A DNA stretch of 64,000 nt from Vibrio fluvialis (GTDB lineage: Bacteria > Pseudomonadota > Gammaproteobacteria > Enterobacterales > Vibrionaceae), in contig NZ_UHIP01000001.1 in assembly GCF_900460245.1 (NCBI RefSeq), positions 1,612,001 through 1,676,000 on the forward strand. The letters run 5' to 3'. Of the stretch, positions 9,691-17,742 are shown one piece after another. Within the stretch, counting starts at the first letter, position 1. Every line of letters begins with the position of its first letter. The position numbers and the translations under genes are program-made. The notes beneath the pieces were generated by a model. The model did not search any database, had not been told where the DNA came from, and saw only the letters and a list, made by a program, of their open reading frames with translations.

Positions 9691-10446
9691 ATGACGCAAC
9701 AAAATTCTGGCGATCTCATGATTCAGATTAAGGACATGAATAAGTGGTACGGTGAGTTTCACGTACTGAAAAACATCAACCTGGACGTAAAAAAAGGTGA
9801 GCGTATTGTTATCTGTGGACCTTCCGGCTCCGGTAAATCCACCATGATTCGCTGCATCAACCGCCTGGAAGAGCATCAGAAAGGACAGATTGTCGTGTCT
9901 GGCAATGAACTGACTGAAGATCTGAAAAACATTGAAGCCGTTCGGCGTGAAGTGGGTATGTGTTTCCAACACTTTAACCTCTTCCCTCACCTGACGGTTT
10001 TGGAAAACTGTACGCTGGCACCTATTTGGGTGAAAAAGATGCCGAAAGAGGAAGCTGAAGCGATTGCGATGAAATATCTCAAGCGCGTTAAGATTCCGGA
10101 TCAGGCAGATAAGTACCCTGGCCAGTTGTCCGGTGGTCAGCAGCAACGTGTGGCGATTGCGCGTTCACTGTGCATGAATCCTCAGGTAATGCTGTTTGAT
10201 GAGCCGACCTCGGCACTCGACCCAGAGATGGTGCGCGAAGTACTCGACGTTATGGTTGAGTTGGCAGAAGAAGGCATGACCATGTTGTGTGTAACGCACG
10301 AAATGGGCTTTGCCAAAGAAGTGGCTGACCGCGTGATCTTTATGGATGCAGGTGAAATTATCGAGGAAAACAACCCGAAAGATTTCTTCGAAAATCCACA
10401 ATCCGACCGTACTCAGGCTTTCCTGGCGCAGATTCTGCACCACTAA
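9691..10446 (+). CDS. aapP: General amino acid ABC transporter ATP-binding protein AapP
   Basis: Cytoplasmic ATPase driving the AapJQM importer. All nucleotide-binding motifs are intact: Walker [10 protein letters not shown] (about residues 47-55), Q-loop FQHFNLF, signature LSGGQQQR, Walker [13 protein letters not shown], and the switch histidine in VTHEM. 251 residues, very close to GlnQ/AapP. Last gene of the operon, followed by a strong terminator. Confidence 0.95.
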   Translation: MTQQNSGDLMIQIKDMNKWYGEFHVLKNINLDVKKGERIVICGPSGSGKSTMIRCINRLEEHQKGQIVVSGNELTEDLKNIEAVRREVGMCFQHFNLFPHLTVLENCTLAPIWVKKMPKEEAEAIAMKYLKRVKIPDQADKYPGQLSGGQQQRVAIARSLCMNPQVMLFDEPTSALDPEMVREVLDVMVELAEEGMTMLCVTHEMGFAKEVADRVIFMDAGEIIEENNPKDFFENPQSDRTQAFLAQILHH

Positions 10447-10467
10447 CAGGCCCAAACTCACAATCTA

Positions 10468-10495
10468 AAGAGGCGAATTATCGCCTCTTTTCTTT
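10468..10495 (+). terminator. Terminator of the aapJQMP operon
   Basis: GAGGCGA-atta-TCGCCTC followed by TTTTCTTTT, 22 bp after the aapP stop. The remaining gap up to 10782 holds the yccA promoter described separately. Confidence 0.88.
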
Positions 10496-10713
10496 TGGCA
10501 TTTATGCTATCCGCTTGGTGAGATTGAACATCAACAACACGATTCATCGGACTCGATCACCACAAAACATTTCAGCCAAACCATAAAAAACACATAGTAT
10601 TCAAATAAATACTTCAAAAATCTTTCGTTGATTGGAAATATTGTGTTACAACTTGTTCACACCTATCCGCCCATTTTTTGATTATTATTTCCAGTAATTG
10701 TTAGTGGCAGAGG

Positions 10714-10742
10714 CTTGAAATATGGAACTTTTGGCCTCATAA
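10714..10742 (+). promoter_or_regulatory. Heat-shock (sigma-32) type promoter upstream of yccA
   Basis: CTTGAAA (10714-10720), a 14-bp spacer, then CCTCATAA (10735-10742), close to the sigma-32 consensus CTTGAAA-N13..15-CCCCATNT with one changed C. It lies 41 bp before the yccA ATG. The YccA role as an FtsH-interacting membrane protein would suit heat-shock control. Inferred from sequence only. Confidence 0.5.
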
Positions 10743-10782
10743 ATGTCCATATAAATATCAACACCTTTCTATGAGGAAGAGT

Positions 10783-11445
10783 ATGAACAGTCCTATGTAT
10801 TCACGCACCTCGTCTTATGACAGTGCTCTACAAACAAACAAAGTGCTGCGTAACACGTATGCACTGCTTTCAATGACACTGCTTTGGTCTGCGGTTGTGG
10901 CTGGTATCTCGATGGCGATGAACCTTCCTCGCCCGGGTCTGATCATCATGCTGGTTGGTTTCTACGGCCTGCTGTTCCTGACTGAAAAGAACCGTAACAA
11001 CAGCATGGGTCTTGTATTTACGTTCCTGTTTACCGGATTCCTGGGCTACACCATCGGTCCAATCCTGAACATGTATGTGGGTGCAGGTATGGGCGACGTC
11101 GTGCTGACAGCGCTGGGCGGCACAGCTCTGGCGTTCATGGGTGCTTCAGCATACGCACTGACCACAAAACGTGACCTGTCTTTCCTGGGTGGTCTGTTGA
11201 TGGCGGGCTTCGTGGTACTGCTAATTGGTATGGTAGCGAACATCTTCCTGCAAATGCCAATGCTTTACTTGGCGATGAGCGGCATGTTTGTTCTGTTCTC
11301 AACGGGTGCAATTCTGCTGACAACACAGCAAATTGTTCGCGGTGGTGAAACCAACTACATCTCAGCGACCATTACTCTGTATGTGTCTATCTACAACCTG
11401 TTCATCAGCCTGCTAAGCATTCTTGGCGTGATGCGCGACGATTAA
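10783..11445 (+). CDS. yccA: Bax inhibitor-1/YccA family membrane protein
   Basis: Seven-helix inner-membrane protein; E. coli YccA is a substrate and modulator of the FtsH membrane protease. The ATG at 10783 follows GAGGAAG; an ATG 12 bp earlier is unsupported. The 220-residue protein is almost all hydrophobic helices after a polar N-terminus of about 30 residues, ending in the family pattern ISATITLYVSIYNLFISLLSI before a charged tail. Followed by tusE, acylphosphatase and rlmI, the order known from enterobacteria. Confidence 0.9.
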   Translation: MNSPMYSRTSSYDSALQTNKVLRNTYALLSMTLLWSAVVAGISMAMNLPRPGLIIMLVGFYGLLFLTEKNRNNSMGLVFTFLFTGFLGYTIGPILNMYVGAGMGDVVLTALGGTALAFMGASAYALTTKRDLSFLGGLLMAGFVVLLIGMVANIFLQMPMLYLAMSGMFVLFSTGAILLTTQQIVRGGETNYISATITLYVSIYNLFISLLSILGVMRDD

Positions 11446-11470
11446 TTCGCTCGCTTAAGGTAGAGATTCT

Positions 11471-11503
11471 AAGCCCGAAAGCTTTGCTTTCGGGCTTTTT
11501 ACT
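11471..11503 (+). terminator. Terminator of yccA
   Basis: CCCGAAAG-cttt/gctttcggg hairpin (AAGCCCGAAAGC pairing with GCTTTCGGGCTT) followed by TTTTT. Confidence 0.88.
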
Positions 11504-11585
11504 TTTTGGAACAATCACCAATACCCCTTGAGCAAATGCACGGGCTTCGCTACCCTTAGCGCAAACTGACGATTGGACAATAAAG

Positions 11586-11915
11586 ATGTTTGAATACAAC
11601 GGCAAATCGATTGAAACCGACGCACAAGGTTATCTGCTGGACTACACCTTGTGGGAAGAAGGAATGATTGACATGCTTGCCAAGGATGAAGGCCTGACTT
11701 TGACGGATGCTCACTTAGAAGTGGTGCACTTCGTGCGTAATTTCTATGAAGAATTTAAAACCTCGCCAGCCATTCGTATGCTGGTTAAGGCGATGGAAAA
11801 AGAGCACGGTCCGGAAAAAGGCAACAGCAAATACCTATTCAAACTGTTTCCGAAAGGCCCGGCTAAACAAGCAACCAAACTGGCAGGCTTGCCAAAACCA
11901 GCCAAATGCTTATAA
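11586..11915 (+). CDS. tusE: Sulfurtransferase TusE (DsrC family)
   Basis: Takes sulfur from TusBCD and hands it to MnmA for 2-thiolation of tRNA wobble uridine. The whole 109-residue sequence is DsrC/TusE-like, with [19 protein letters not shown] in the N-terminal half, [19 protein letters not shown] near the end, and the sulfur-carrying cysteine second from last (KPAKCL). Single gene between yccA and the convergent acylphosphatase. Confidence 0.95.
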   Translation: MFEYNGKSIETDAQGYLLDYTLWEEGMIDMLAKDEGLTLTDAHLEVVHFVRNFYEEFKTSPAIRMLVKAMEKEHGPEKGNSKYLFKLFPKGPAKQATKLAGLPKPAKCL

Positions 11916-11928
11916 CGCCATGAGTAAC

Positions 11929-11961
11929 GAAATCCTGTGAGCGAGCCTCTTACAGGATTTC
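11929..11961. terminator. Inverted repeat between tusE and the acylphosphatase gene
   Basis: GAAATCCTGT (11929-11938) and ACAGGATTTC (11952-11961) form perfect 10-bp arms around a 13-bp loop, overlapping the acylphosphatase stop codon. There is no T-run of note, so it may be a weak convergent terminator. Confidence 0.5.
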
Positions 11962-12225
11962 AAATCCTCTATAGTGCTTGTTGGTAATGCATTCTGACCG
12001 CTCAACGCACTCAACCGACGCCGTTCTTGGCCCTTCTTTCAACCATTCATGTAATGCGTCCACTTGTTGCGGATCACCACAGGCAATCACTTCAACATCT
12101 CCGCTGAATAAGTTTTTGGCATACCCGGTTAAACCCAGTGTTAGCCCCTGATGAGCGGTGTGATATCGAAAGCCGACTCCCTGCACTACACCCGACACAA
12201 TAAACTTATCGCACTTTATCGACAT
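11950..12225 (-). CDS. yccX: Acylphosphatase (YccX)
   Basis: Small hydrolase of carboxyl-phosphate bonds. The signature [12 protein letters not shown] carries the phosphate-binding arginine (Arg20), and GYAKN gives the catalytic asparagine (Asn38). The ATG at 12225 follows AAGGGAA and yields 91 residues, the family norm; the frame extends 43 codons upstream with a basic, low-complexity stretch that does not belong to the family. Convergent with tusE, divergent from rlmI, as in E. coli. Confidence 0.92.
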   Translation of the reverse strand: MSIKCDKFIVSGVVQGVGFRYHTAHQGLTLGLTGYAKNLFSGDVEVIACGDPQQVDALHEWLKEGPRTASVECVERSECITNKHYRGFEIL

Positions 12226-12454
12226 CTGATTCCCTTCTTGTTCAGTGGTTGAGTCCTCTTCCTTATTGGACAATAACCATTTCCTTAGTTTCGTAAACAT
12301 TCGCGCACCTCTTGATCGCCTCCCCCAAGGATAGACAATTTTCACTCGGGCCACTGTGAGGTCATCGAAAAGACTATTTTCCTACGGAGTTTGCTTTTCT
12401 GGCTGAGTTCCATGAAAATACCCGCCCATTTCTATTAATCATTTGAGTAACGCA

Positions 12455-13648
12455 ATGACTCCTGCAATCTATCTGGTCAAAGGTCGTGAGAAATCTTTAC
12501 GCCGCAAACACCCTTGGGTGTTTTCTCGTGGTATCAGCAAAATCGAAGGTGAACCGGGTTTAGGTGACACCGTTGATGTGTATACCCACGAAGGCCAATG
12601 GCTTGCGAAAGCGGCATACTCACCGCATTCTCAAATTCGTGCTCGCGTTTGGAGCTTTGAAAAAGAAGCCATTGATACCGCGTTTTTTGTTAAACGTATC
12701 CAGCAGGCACAGTTGTTGCGCGATGATCTGATTGAGCGTGATGGTCTCACGGGTTACCGCCTGATCGCCGCAGAGTCTGATGGCTTGCCAGGCATCACCA
12801 TCGACAAATATCAGGATTTTCTGGTGTGCCAGCTGCTCAGTGCAGGTGCAGAGAGCCAGAAAGACGCGCTGGTTGAAGCGCTGAAACAGTGTTTCCCGAC
12901 ATGCAGCATCTACGAACGCTCTGATGTCGCGGTACGCAAGAAAGAAGGTTTGGAAGAACGTGTCGGCGTTCTGCATGGCGAACTGCCGCCAAAATCAGTT
13001 GTAATTGAAGAAAATGGCGTGAAAATCAGCGTCGACATCGTCGGTGGCCACAAAACCGGTTTCTATCTGGACCAACGTGACAGCCGTTTCCAGTCGATGA
13101 AATATGTGAAGAACAAAGATGTCCTTAACTGTTTCTCTTACACTGGCGGTTTTGGCCTGTACGCGCTGAAAGGCGGAGCAAAGCGCGTGATCAACGCTGA
13201 TGTATCTCAACCAGCGCTGGATACCGCGAAGTTCAACGCTGAACTGAATGAGTTTGATATTTCGAAAAAACGTGCGGTTTTCCTCAATGCAGACGTGTTC
13301 AAACTGCTGCGCGAATACCGCGACCAAGGCACCAAATTTGATGTTGTCATCATGGATCCGCCAAAGTTTGCGGAATCTAAAGCGCAGCTTAATGGTGCAT
13401 GTCGTGGTTACAAAGACATCAACATGCTGGCGATGCAAATCCTTAATCCGGGCGGCACCCTGCTGACCTATTCGTGCTCAGGATTGATGGATCAGGTGCT
13501 GTTCCAAAAAATCATCGCCGATGCTGCACTGGATGCCGGCCGCAACGTGAAATTCATTGAACGCTTTGAACAGGCGGCGGATCACCCAACGGATACCGCT
13601 TATCCGGAAGGGTTCTACCTTAAAGGATTTGCCTGTAAGGTGTTGTAA
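12455..13648 (+). CDS. rlmI: 23S rRNA (cytosine-1962-C5)-methyltransferase RlmI
   Basis: SAM-dependent methyltransferase for C1962 of 23S rRNA. It has an N-terminal PUA domain (residues 1-80, [12 protein letters not shown]), an RNA-binding middle part, and a Rossmann methyltransferase: motif I region [13 protein letters not shown], motif [12 protein letters not shown], and the catalytic cysteine in TYSCSG (Cys341). The ATG at 12455 gives 397 residues against 396 in E. coli; a TTG four codons upstream is less likely. Confidence 0.95.
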   Translation: MTPAIYLVKGREKSLRRKHPWVFSRGISKIEGEPGLGDTVDVYTHEGQWLAKAAYSPHSQIRARVWSFEKEAIDTAFFVKRIQQAQLLRDDLIERDGLTGYRLIAAESDGLPGITIDKYQDFLVCQLLSAGAESQKDALVEALKQCFPTCSIYERSDVAVRKKEGLEERVGVLHGELPPKSVVIEENGVKISVDIVGGHKTGFYLDQRDSRFQSMKYVKNKDVLNCFSYTGGFGLYALKGGAKRVINADVSQPALDTAKFNAELNEFDISKKRAVFLNADVFKLLREYRDQGTKFDVVIMDPPKFAESKAQLNGACRGYKDINMLAMQILNPGGTLLTYSCSGLMDQVLFQKIIADAALDAGRNVKFIERFEQAADHPTDTAYPEGFYLKGFACKVL

Positions 13649-13660
13649 TCTGTGTTCTCA

Positions 13661-13686
13661 AGGCTTCCCATCCGGAAGCCTTTTTC
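13661..13686 (+). terminator. Terminator of rlmI
   Basis: GGCTTCC-catcc-GGAAGCC followed by TTTTTC. Confidence 0.9.
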
Positions 13687-13723
13687 TTACCTTCAGTCTC
13701 TCCAGAGTCATGTGCAATCAAGC

Positions 13724-13755
13724 GCACTTTTAGTGCATATACTCCAAAATAGTGC
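13724..13755. promoter_or_regulatory. Putative enhancer half-sites upstream of the amine dehydrogenase operon
   Basis: Perfect palindrome GCACT-TTT-AGTGC (13724-13736) followed one and a half helical turns later by another AGTGC half-site (13751-13755). At roughly 170-200 bp upstream of the expected start point they sit where activators of sigma-54 promoters bind. A separate perfect palindrome, AAAGTG-A-CACTTT, is at 13801-13813. No sigma-54 activator gene is in the window. Confidence 0.45.
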
Positions 13756-13899
13756 GTTGAAAGCAGACATTTTTGAGCATGACTAGGCCCGCGACATCGT
13801 AAAGTGACACTTTTATTACAACCCAAATCTCATGCCAGACCAGATGTAACAAGGTGTTTCCCCACTCGTTATTAACAAATTAGAAACCACTGATAAACA

Positions 13900-13914
13900 T
13901 GGCATAAACATTGC
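13900..13914 (+). promoter_or_regulatory. Sigma-54 (-24/-12) promoter of the amine dehydrogenase operon
   Basis: TGGCAT-AAACA-TTGC matches the RpoN consensus TGGCAC-N5-TTGC at all but one base, with the required 10 bp between the invariant GG and GC. It is 41 bp before the heavy-chain ATG, so transcription would start near 13926. The strict spacing and the correct strand make a chance match unlikely. Confidence 0.75.
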
Positions 13915-13954
13915 GATTTGAATGATGATTTCTTAAAACGAAAAGGATCATTCA

Positions 13955-15097
13955 ATGAGAAAAACAGTACTAGGCGCTTTATTTATCAGCGGCTTAATCT
14001 TCCTTCCAACCACATATGCAGCCACTCAGTTCAAACCCGAACACGTCTCTGTAGAGAAAGAAATTAAACCCGGACCGAACGTCTTCATCATCGATCAAAG
14101 CTGGGCAGGTTCAAGCATGATCACCGTGATCGGCGCGGACAACCTCGAAGCGAAGGGCAACATCTCCACGGGTTTGATCGCACAGTTTGGTTTATCGAAA
14201 GACAAAAAATCGCTCTACACCGCCTCGGTATACCCAAAACGCATTGTTTGGGGTGACATCGACGCTGTGGTGCAAAAGTTCGCGGTCAATTCTCTTAGCT
14301 TGGATAAAGAGATCGAATCTTCTCCCAAAATGGCGCAAGCCGCAGCTTACGTGAACACTTTCCAAACTTCCGCAACCGACAAATACGCGTTCGTACAAAA
14401 CGCCACACCCGCTGCATCGGTATCTGTGGTGGATATTGCCAGCGGCAAAGCGCTGTTAGAAATCCCGACACCGGGCTGCTGGGGTATTTACGCATCACAG
14501 GATGACAACAAGTTCAGCTCCGCTTGCGGCGACGGCACCTTCTCAACCTACGTCATAGCTAAAGATGCGAAGAACTATACCGCGCATAAAAGTGAAAAGA
14601 TTTTCGACACTGACGACGATGCGCTATTCATCACCGCACAGCGCGACGGCAGCAAACTGATGTTCACTTCGTTCAAAGGCAACATGTATGTCCTGAATGA
14701 CACTGGCGAAACCGTGACGTTGGCAGACAAGTTCAACTACACCAAAGACATCGAAGGCAACTGGCTACCTGGTGGTTACGAAGTCATTGGCTACAACCAG
14801 CCTAACAAACTGATGTTCGTCACCATGCATCCGGATGGCAAGGAAGGCAGCCACAAAGACGGTGCTCAAGAAATCTGGGGCGTGAGCATGGATTCGCATA
14901 AGGTTGTGACGCGCATTGAAGCAGAAGAACCGATTTCTCTGGCCGTGTCTCAAACCAAAGCGCCGGATGTGTACACCCTGACCGACTTCGGCACCGTGGT
15001 GAAATACACCTTTAATGGCGGCAAGTTTGAAGGCACCAAAGTACATGAAGCGGAAGAGATGGGCAGTTTCACTCAAATGTTGATGGTGGATTACTGA
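13955..15097 (+). CDS. Quinoprotein amine dehydrogenase, heavy (beta-propeller) subunit, MauB/AauB-like
   Basis: Large subunit of a periplasmic TTQ-dependent amine dehydrogenase that oxidatively deaminates primary amines. A Sec signal is visible (residues 1-22, cleaved after TTYA). The 380-residue product aligns in style with the Amine-dh_H propeller family: QNATPAASVSVVDI, then a cysteine-containing PTPGCWGIYASQ blade, and MHPDGKEGSHKDGAQEIWG near the C-terminus, which recalls the aromatic amine dehydrogenase heavy chain. It starts a six-gene run with heavy chain, MauE, MauD and light chain in the aau/mau order. Substrate (aromatic, methyl- or other amine) cannot be read from sequence. RBS AAAGGA is well placed. 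Confidence 0.88.
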   Translation: MRKTVLGALFISGLIFLPTTYAATQFKPEHVSVEKEIKPGPNVFIIDQSWAGSSMITVIGADNLEAKGNISTGLIAQFGLSKDKKSLYTASVYPKRIVWGDIDAVVQKFAVNSLSLDKEIESSPKMAQAAAYVNTFQTSATDKYAFVQNATPAASVSVVDIASGKALLEIPTPGCWGIYASQDDNKFSSACGDGTFSTYVIAKDAKNYTAHKSEKIFDTDDDALFITAQRDGSKLMFTSFKGNMYVLNDTGETVTLADKFNYTKDIEGNWLPGGYEVIGYNQPNKLMFVTMHPDGKEGSHKDGAQEIWGVSMDSHKVVTRIEAEEPISLAVSQTKAPDVYTLTDFGTVVKYTFNGGKFEGTKVHEAEEMGSFTQMLMVDY

Positions 15098-15098
15098 T

Positions 15099-15653
15099 AT
15101 GAGCACATCCTGGATAACCCAATATCACCTGACCATCATGACTTTTTTCGTGTTGGTGTTTATTCAGGCCGCGCTGCATAAAGGAGCGGATCTACGTCGT
15201 TTTTCAGGCTACATCAGTCACTACTCACGCCACTTTGAACAACATGCCTACCCGCTTGCGGTGTTGTTATTGGTTGGCGAAATTGCGGCAGTGGTTCTGA
15301 GCATAACGCCGATAACCAATGTGGCCGGGGAACTGCTGATGCTACTGCTGCTCATCGGCTATACGCTCGCCATGAGCATGCAACTGAAAAGTGGCAACCG
15401 AGAAATTGACTGTGGATGTGGTGGAACACCGATCGTGGTATCGCGCCGCACGCTGTTACGCAATGCCATTCTGATAACGCTGGCAGGGTCGATGCTGATG
15501 ACCGCTAACCAGCCCATCACCAGTTTGAGTCTGCTGATGGCTATCGCAGGCGGAGTGATTCTCTGGTTTGGGTATTACCTACTAGAGCAACTGATGCACA
15601 ACCACGATTTGATTCTGAAGCTCGCTCAACACGAGCAGGAAAAGGACATCTAA
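15099..15653 (+). CDS. MauE/AauE-like membrane protein for amine dehydrogenase maturation
   Basis: Inner-membrane protein of the MauE (DoxX-like) family, thought to act with MauD in export and disulfide formation of the TTQ light chain. The 184-residue product has four to five hydrophobic helices, and a cytoplasm/periplasm-facing segment EIDCGCGGTP with the paired cysteines seen in MauE proteins. One base separates it from the heavy-chain stop, and its TAA overlaps the next ATG (TAATG), so all are co-translated. Confidence 0.85.
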   Translation: MSTSWITQYHLTIMTFFVLVFIQAALHKGADLRRFSGYISHYSRHFEQHAYPLAVLLLVGEIAAVVLSITPITNVAGELLMLLLLIGYTLAMSMQLKSGNREIDCGCGGTPIVVSRRTLLRNAILITLAGSMLMTANQPITSLSLLMAIAGGVILWFGYYLLEQLMHNHDLILKLAQHEQEKDI

Positions 15654-16258
15654 TGAATACTGTATTACTGTTTGCAGTCGGCTTTTTAGCTGTACTCGTC
15701 GCACTGCTGTTTATCGCTTTTATTGCGCTTTCCCGTCAGGTCGGGATTCTGTTTGAACGCATCTCTCCAGTGGGAGCCATGATCAACAACAATGGCCCTC
15801 AGTTGGGTGAGACGCCCAAACCGATGACGTTGATGTCTCTCAATCAGGGGGAAATCACGCTGGGTGGCGCGCAAGCAAAAAGTACCTTGGTGCTGTTCGT
15901 TGCACCATCATGCCCTATCTGTAAGGTGCTGCTTCCTCTCATCAATAGTTTGCAAAAAGCCGAATCGAGCTGGCTGAATGTGGTGCTGGCAAGTGACGGT
16001 GACGAACCCGCTCAACGCGCGTTGATTGCTCAGCATAAACTGGAAAACATTCCGTATGTGCTGTCTCAGGAGCTGGGCATGGCCTACCGCGTGGCAAAAC
16101 TGCCGTTCTCTGTCCTCATGGATGAGCAGGGACAGATCGTGTCAAAAGGTCTGATCAATAGCCGCGAACAGCTCGAAAGCTTGTTCAACGCGAAAGAGAG
16201 CGGCTTTGAATCACTACAAGATTTCTCACACAAACAGACCGTGACGGTTAATCACTAA
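15653..16258 (+). CDS. MauD/AauD-like thioredoxin-fold maturation protein
   Basis: Membrane-anchored thioredoxin-like protein needed in methylamine dehydrogenase systems for correct disulfides in the cysteine-rich light chain. It has an N-terminal membrane helix (residues 2-24), a linker, then a thioredoxin-like domain with the redox motif CPIC (Cys87, Cys90) in FVAPSCPICKVLLP and a cis-proline region KLPFSVLMDEQG. 201 residues, close to MauD. Overlaps mauE by one base. Confidence 0.87.
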   Translation: MNTVLLFAVGFLAVLVALLFIAFIALSRQVGILFERISPVGAMINNNGPQLGETPKPMTLMSLNQGEITLGGAQAKSTLVLFVAPSCPICKVLLPLINSLQKAESSWLNVVLASDGDEPAQRALIAQHKLENIPYVLSQELGMAYRVAKLPFSVLMDEQGQIVSKGLINSREQLESLFNAKESGFESLQDFSHKQTVTVNH

Positions 16259-16274
16259 GCAGGAGACAGTGACA

Positions 16275-16814
16275 ATGAAAAAATTCAGCGAAATGTTATT
16301 GAATGCCATGGACAGGCTCTCAGAGAAAACCGTCCGTCATTCCGCACGCCAGATTGGCCGCCGCAACTTTCTCGCCAAAGCAGGTGTGTTTATCGTCGGT
16401 ACGGGCATGATGCCGCTGCTGCCATTTGACCGCTCAGCAGGCAAAGTGTTTGCAGCCGAAGGCCCGGGGGATGATATCAACAGCTGTGACTACTGGCGCT
16501 ATTGCGCGCTCGACGGAAACTTGTGTTCCACATCCGGTGGCAGCGAAACCACCTGCCCTCCGGGTTCTGAAGCGTCCAAAGTGGCTTGGGTGGGCACATG
16601 TCTCAACCCGAACGACAATAAGAACTATCTGGTGTCGTATAACGACTGCTGTGGTAAAGCGATCGTGAACAGCTCAGTCGCGTGTCTCAACAGTGAACGT
16701 GAACGTCCGGGATACCGCATGGGTCTGCACAACGACATCAACTGGTGTATGGCGAACACCAACAAAGGCTACCATTGCACCGTAGCCGCACTGGTGGGGC
16801 TGGCGAATGAATAA
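16275..16814 (+). CDS. Quinoprotein amine dehydrogenase, light (TTQ) subunit, MauA/AauA-like
   Basis: Catalytic small subunit that carries the tryptophan tryptophylquinone cofactor. It has a long Tat leader (GRRNFLAKAG, Arg29-Arg30) followed by a mature domain with ten cysteines, matching the disulfide-rich family. The two tryptophans that become TTQ are present: Trp105 in VAWVGTC and Trp157 in NDINWCMAN. Asp80 (CALDG) and Asp124 (SYNDCCGK) correspond to the two conserved catalytic/maturation aspartates, and Trp105-Asp124 keeps the family's 19-residue spacing. The ATG at 16275 has AGGAG nine bases upstream; a GTG two codons earlier is less likely. All residues needed for an active enzyme appear intact. 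Confidence 0.92.
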   Translation: MKKFSEMLLNAMDRLSEKTVRHSARQIGRRNFLAKAGVFIVGTGMMPLLPFDRSAGKVFAAEGPGDDINSCDYWRYCALDGNLCSTSGGSETTCPPGSEASKVAWVGTCLNPNDNKNYLVSYNDCCGKAIVNSSVACLNSERERPGYRMGLHNDINWCMANTNKGYHCTVAALVGLANE

Positions 16815-17250
16815 ACGCGCCGTTTCCCTATTGTTTGCTTTAGTGGCGCTTGGCACTCACTACCCAGTGAGTGCTGAATCCGACCAGGATAAATTCGTCA
16901 CCAACTGCTCTGGCTGCCATGGAATGGACGCCAAAGGCATTATCGGTCTGGCTCCCTCGTTGGAAAACCCGCAGCTCTGGAACCGCCTTGGCGACAAGCG
17001 CGATCAGTACATTGCGGGTGTGGTAACAGGGGGGATGAGCGGTAAGATCGAGTCTTTGGGCAACAGCTATCAAGGATTTGCTATGCCTCCACAAAGTTTT
17101 CTTGAGACCGCGGATCTGGTGGAAATTACTCACTACATCCTGAGTGACATTAACCACCTTACTGGTGGGCCTGATGCCAATCTGATCGACAAATACAAGG
17201 AGAACCCACTCTCTCATCAGGAACTGCATCAACTGCGTGACGGAGACTAA
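16807..17250 (+). CDS. Periplasmic monoheme cytochrome c of the amine dehydrogenase operon (first)
   Basis: Class I-like cytochrome c with a Sec signal (cleavage after PVSA), a single heme site CSGCH near residue 37, and a likely axial methionine in GFAMPPQ. 147 residues. It overlaps the light-chain gene by eight bases, so it belongs to the same transcript and is the obvious electron acceptor for the reduced dehydrogenase. The Alcaligenes faecalis aau cluster also has a small monoheme cytochrome gene directly after aauA. Confidence 0.85.
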   Translation: MNKRAVSLLFALVALGTHYPVSAESDQDKFVTNCSGCHGMDAKGIIGLAPSLENPQLWNRLGDKRDQYIAGVVTGGMSGKIESLGNSYQGFAMPPQSFLETADLVEITHYILSDINHLTGGPDANLIDKYKENPLSHQELHQLRDGD

Positions 17251-17253
17251 GGT

Positions 17254-17709
17254 ATGAAAACAACGCTTTACCGTCGTTGGGTACGAAGCGTCTTGATTAC
17301 CTTCGCACTGTGTAACGGAGCGGCTTATGCCGCTTCCAACACGCCCCAGCAAAACTACATCCTCAAATGTTCCGGCTGCCATGACATAGATGGGTCCGGC
17401 TCAGTCGCCGGAGGTATCCCGCCTCTTCCCGGCTATCTGGGCGCATTTATGGACGATGAACAGGGACGGGTCTATCTGATGAACGTGCCTGGCGTGGTTG
17501 CATCCGGACTCAACAACCACGAGCTCGCCGTACTAATGAATTATCTCAATGACAAATGGGGCGATAAAGCCAATGCCAAACCCTATTCGCCTGAAGAGAT
17601 CGCGCAGATTCGCTCCGCGCCATTGGAAGATGTAGTGAAATATCGCCGAGAAATCGTTAAACGCTTCAACGAACAAGGCATTGCCACAGGGTCGTATCCT
17701 TGGCCATAA
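17254..17709 (+). CDS. Periplasmic monoheme cytochrome c of the amine dehydrogenase operon (second)
   Basis: Second small cytochrome, 151 residues, with a signal peptide ending near GAAYA and one CSGCH heme site near residue 46. A methionine in VYLMNVPGV could be the sixth ligand. It starts four bases after the first cytochrome and ends the operon. Two monoheme proteins in a row may form an electron relay from the dehydrogenase to the terminal oxidase, or one may serve in cofactor maturation; the sequence alone does not tell. It is not a MauG: MauG has two heme sites in one polypeptide of about 370 residues. Confidence 0.8.
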   Translation: MKTTLYRRWVRSVLITFALCNGAAYAASNTPQQNYILKCSGCHDIDGSGSVAGGIPPLPGYLGAFMDDEQGRVYLMNVPGVVASGLNNHELAVLMNYLNDKWGDKANAKPYSPEEIAQIRSAPLEDVVKYRREIVKRFNEQGIATGSYPWP

Positions 17710-17714
17710 AACAC

Positions 17715-17742
17715 AAAGCCCGCATTATGCGGGCTTTCATTT
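17715..17742. terminator. Terminator at the end of the amine dehydrogenase operon
   Basis: AAAGCCCGC-attat-GCGGGCTTT, perfect 9-bp stem with A and T flanks, between convergent genes; can act on both strands. Confidence 0.85.
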
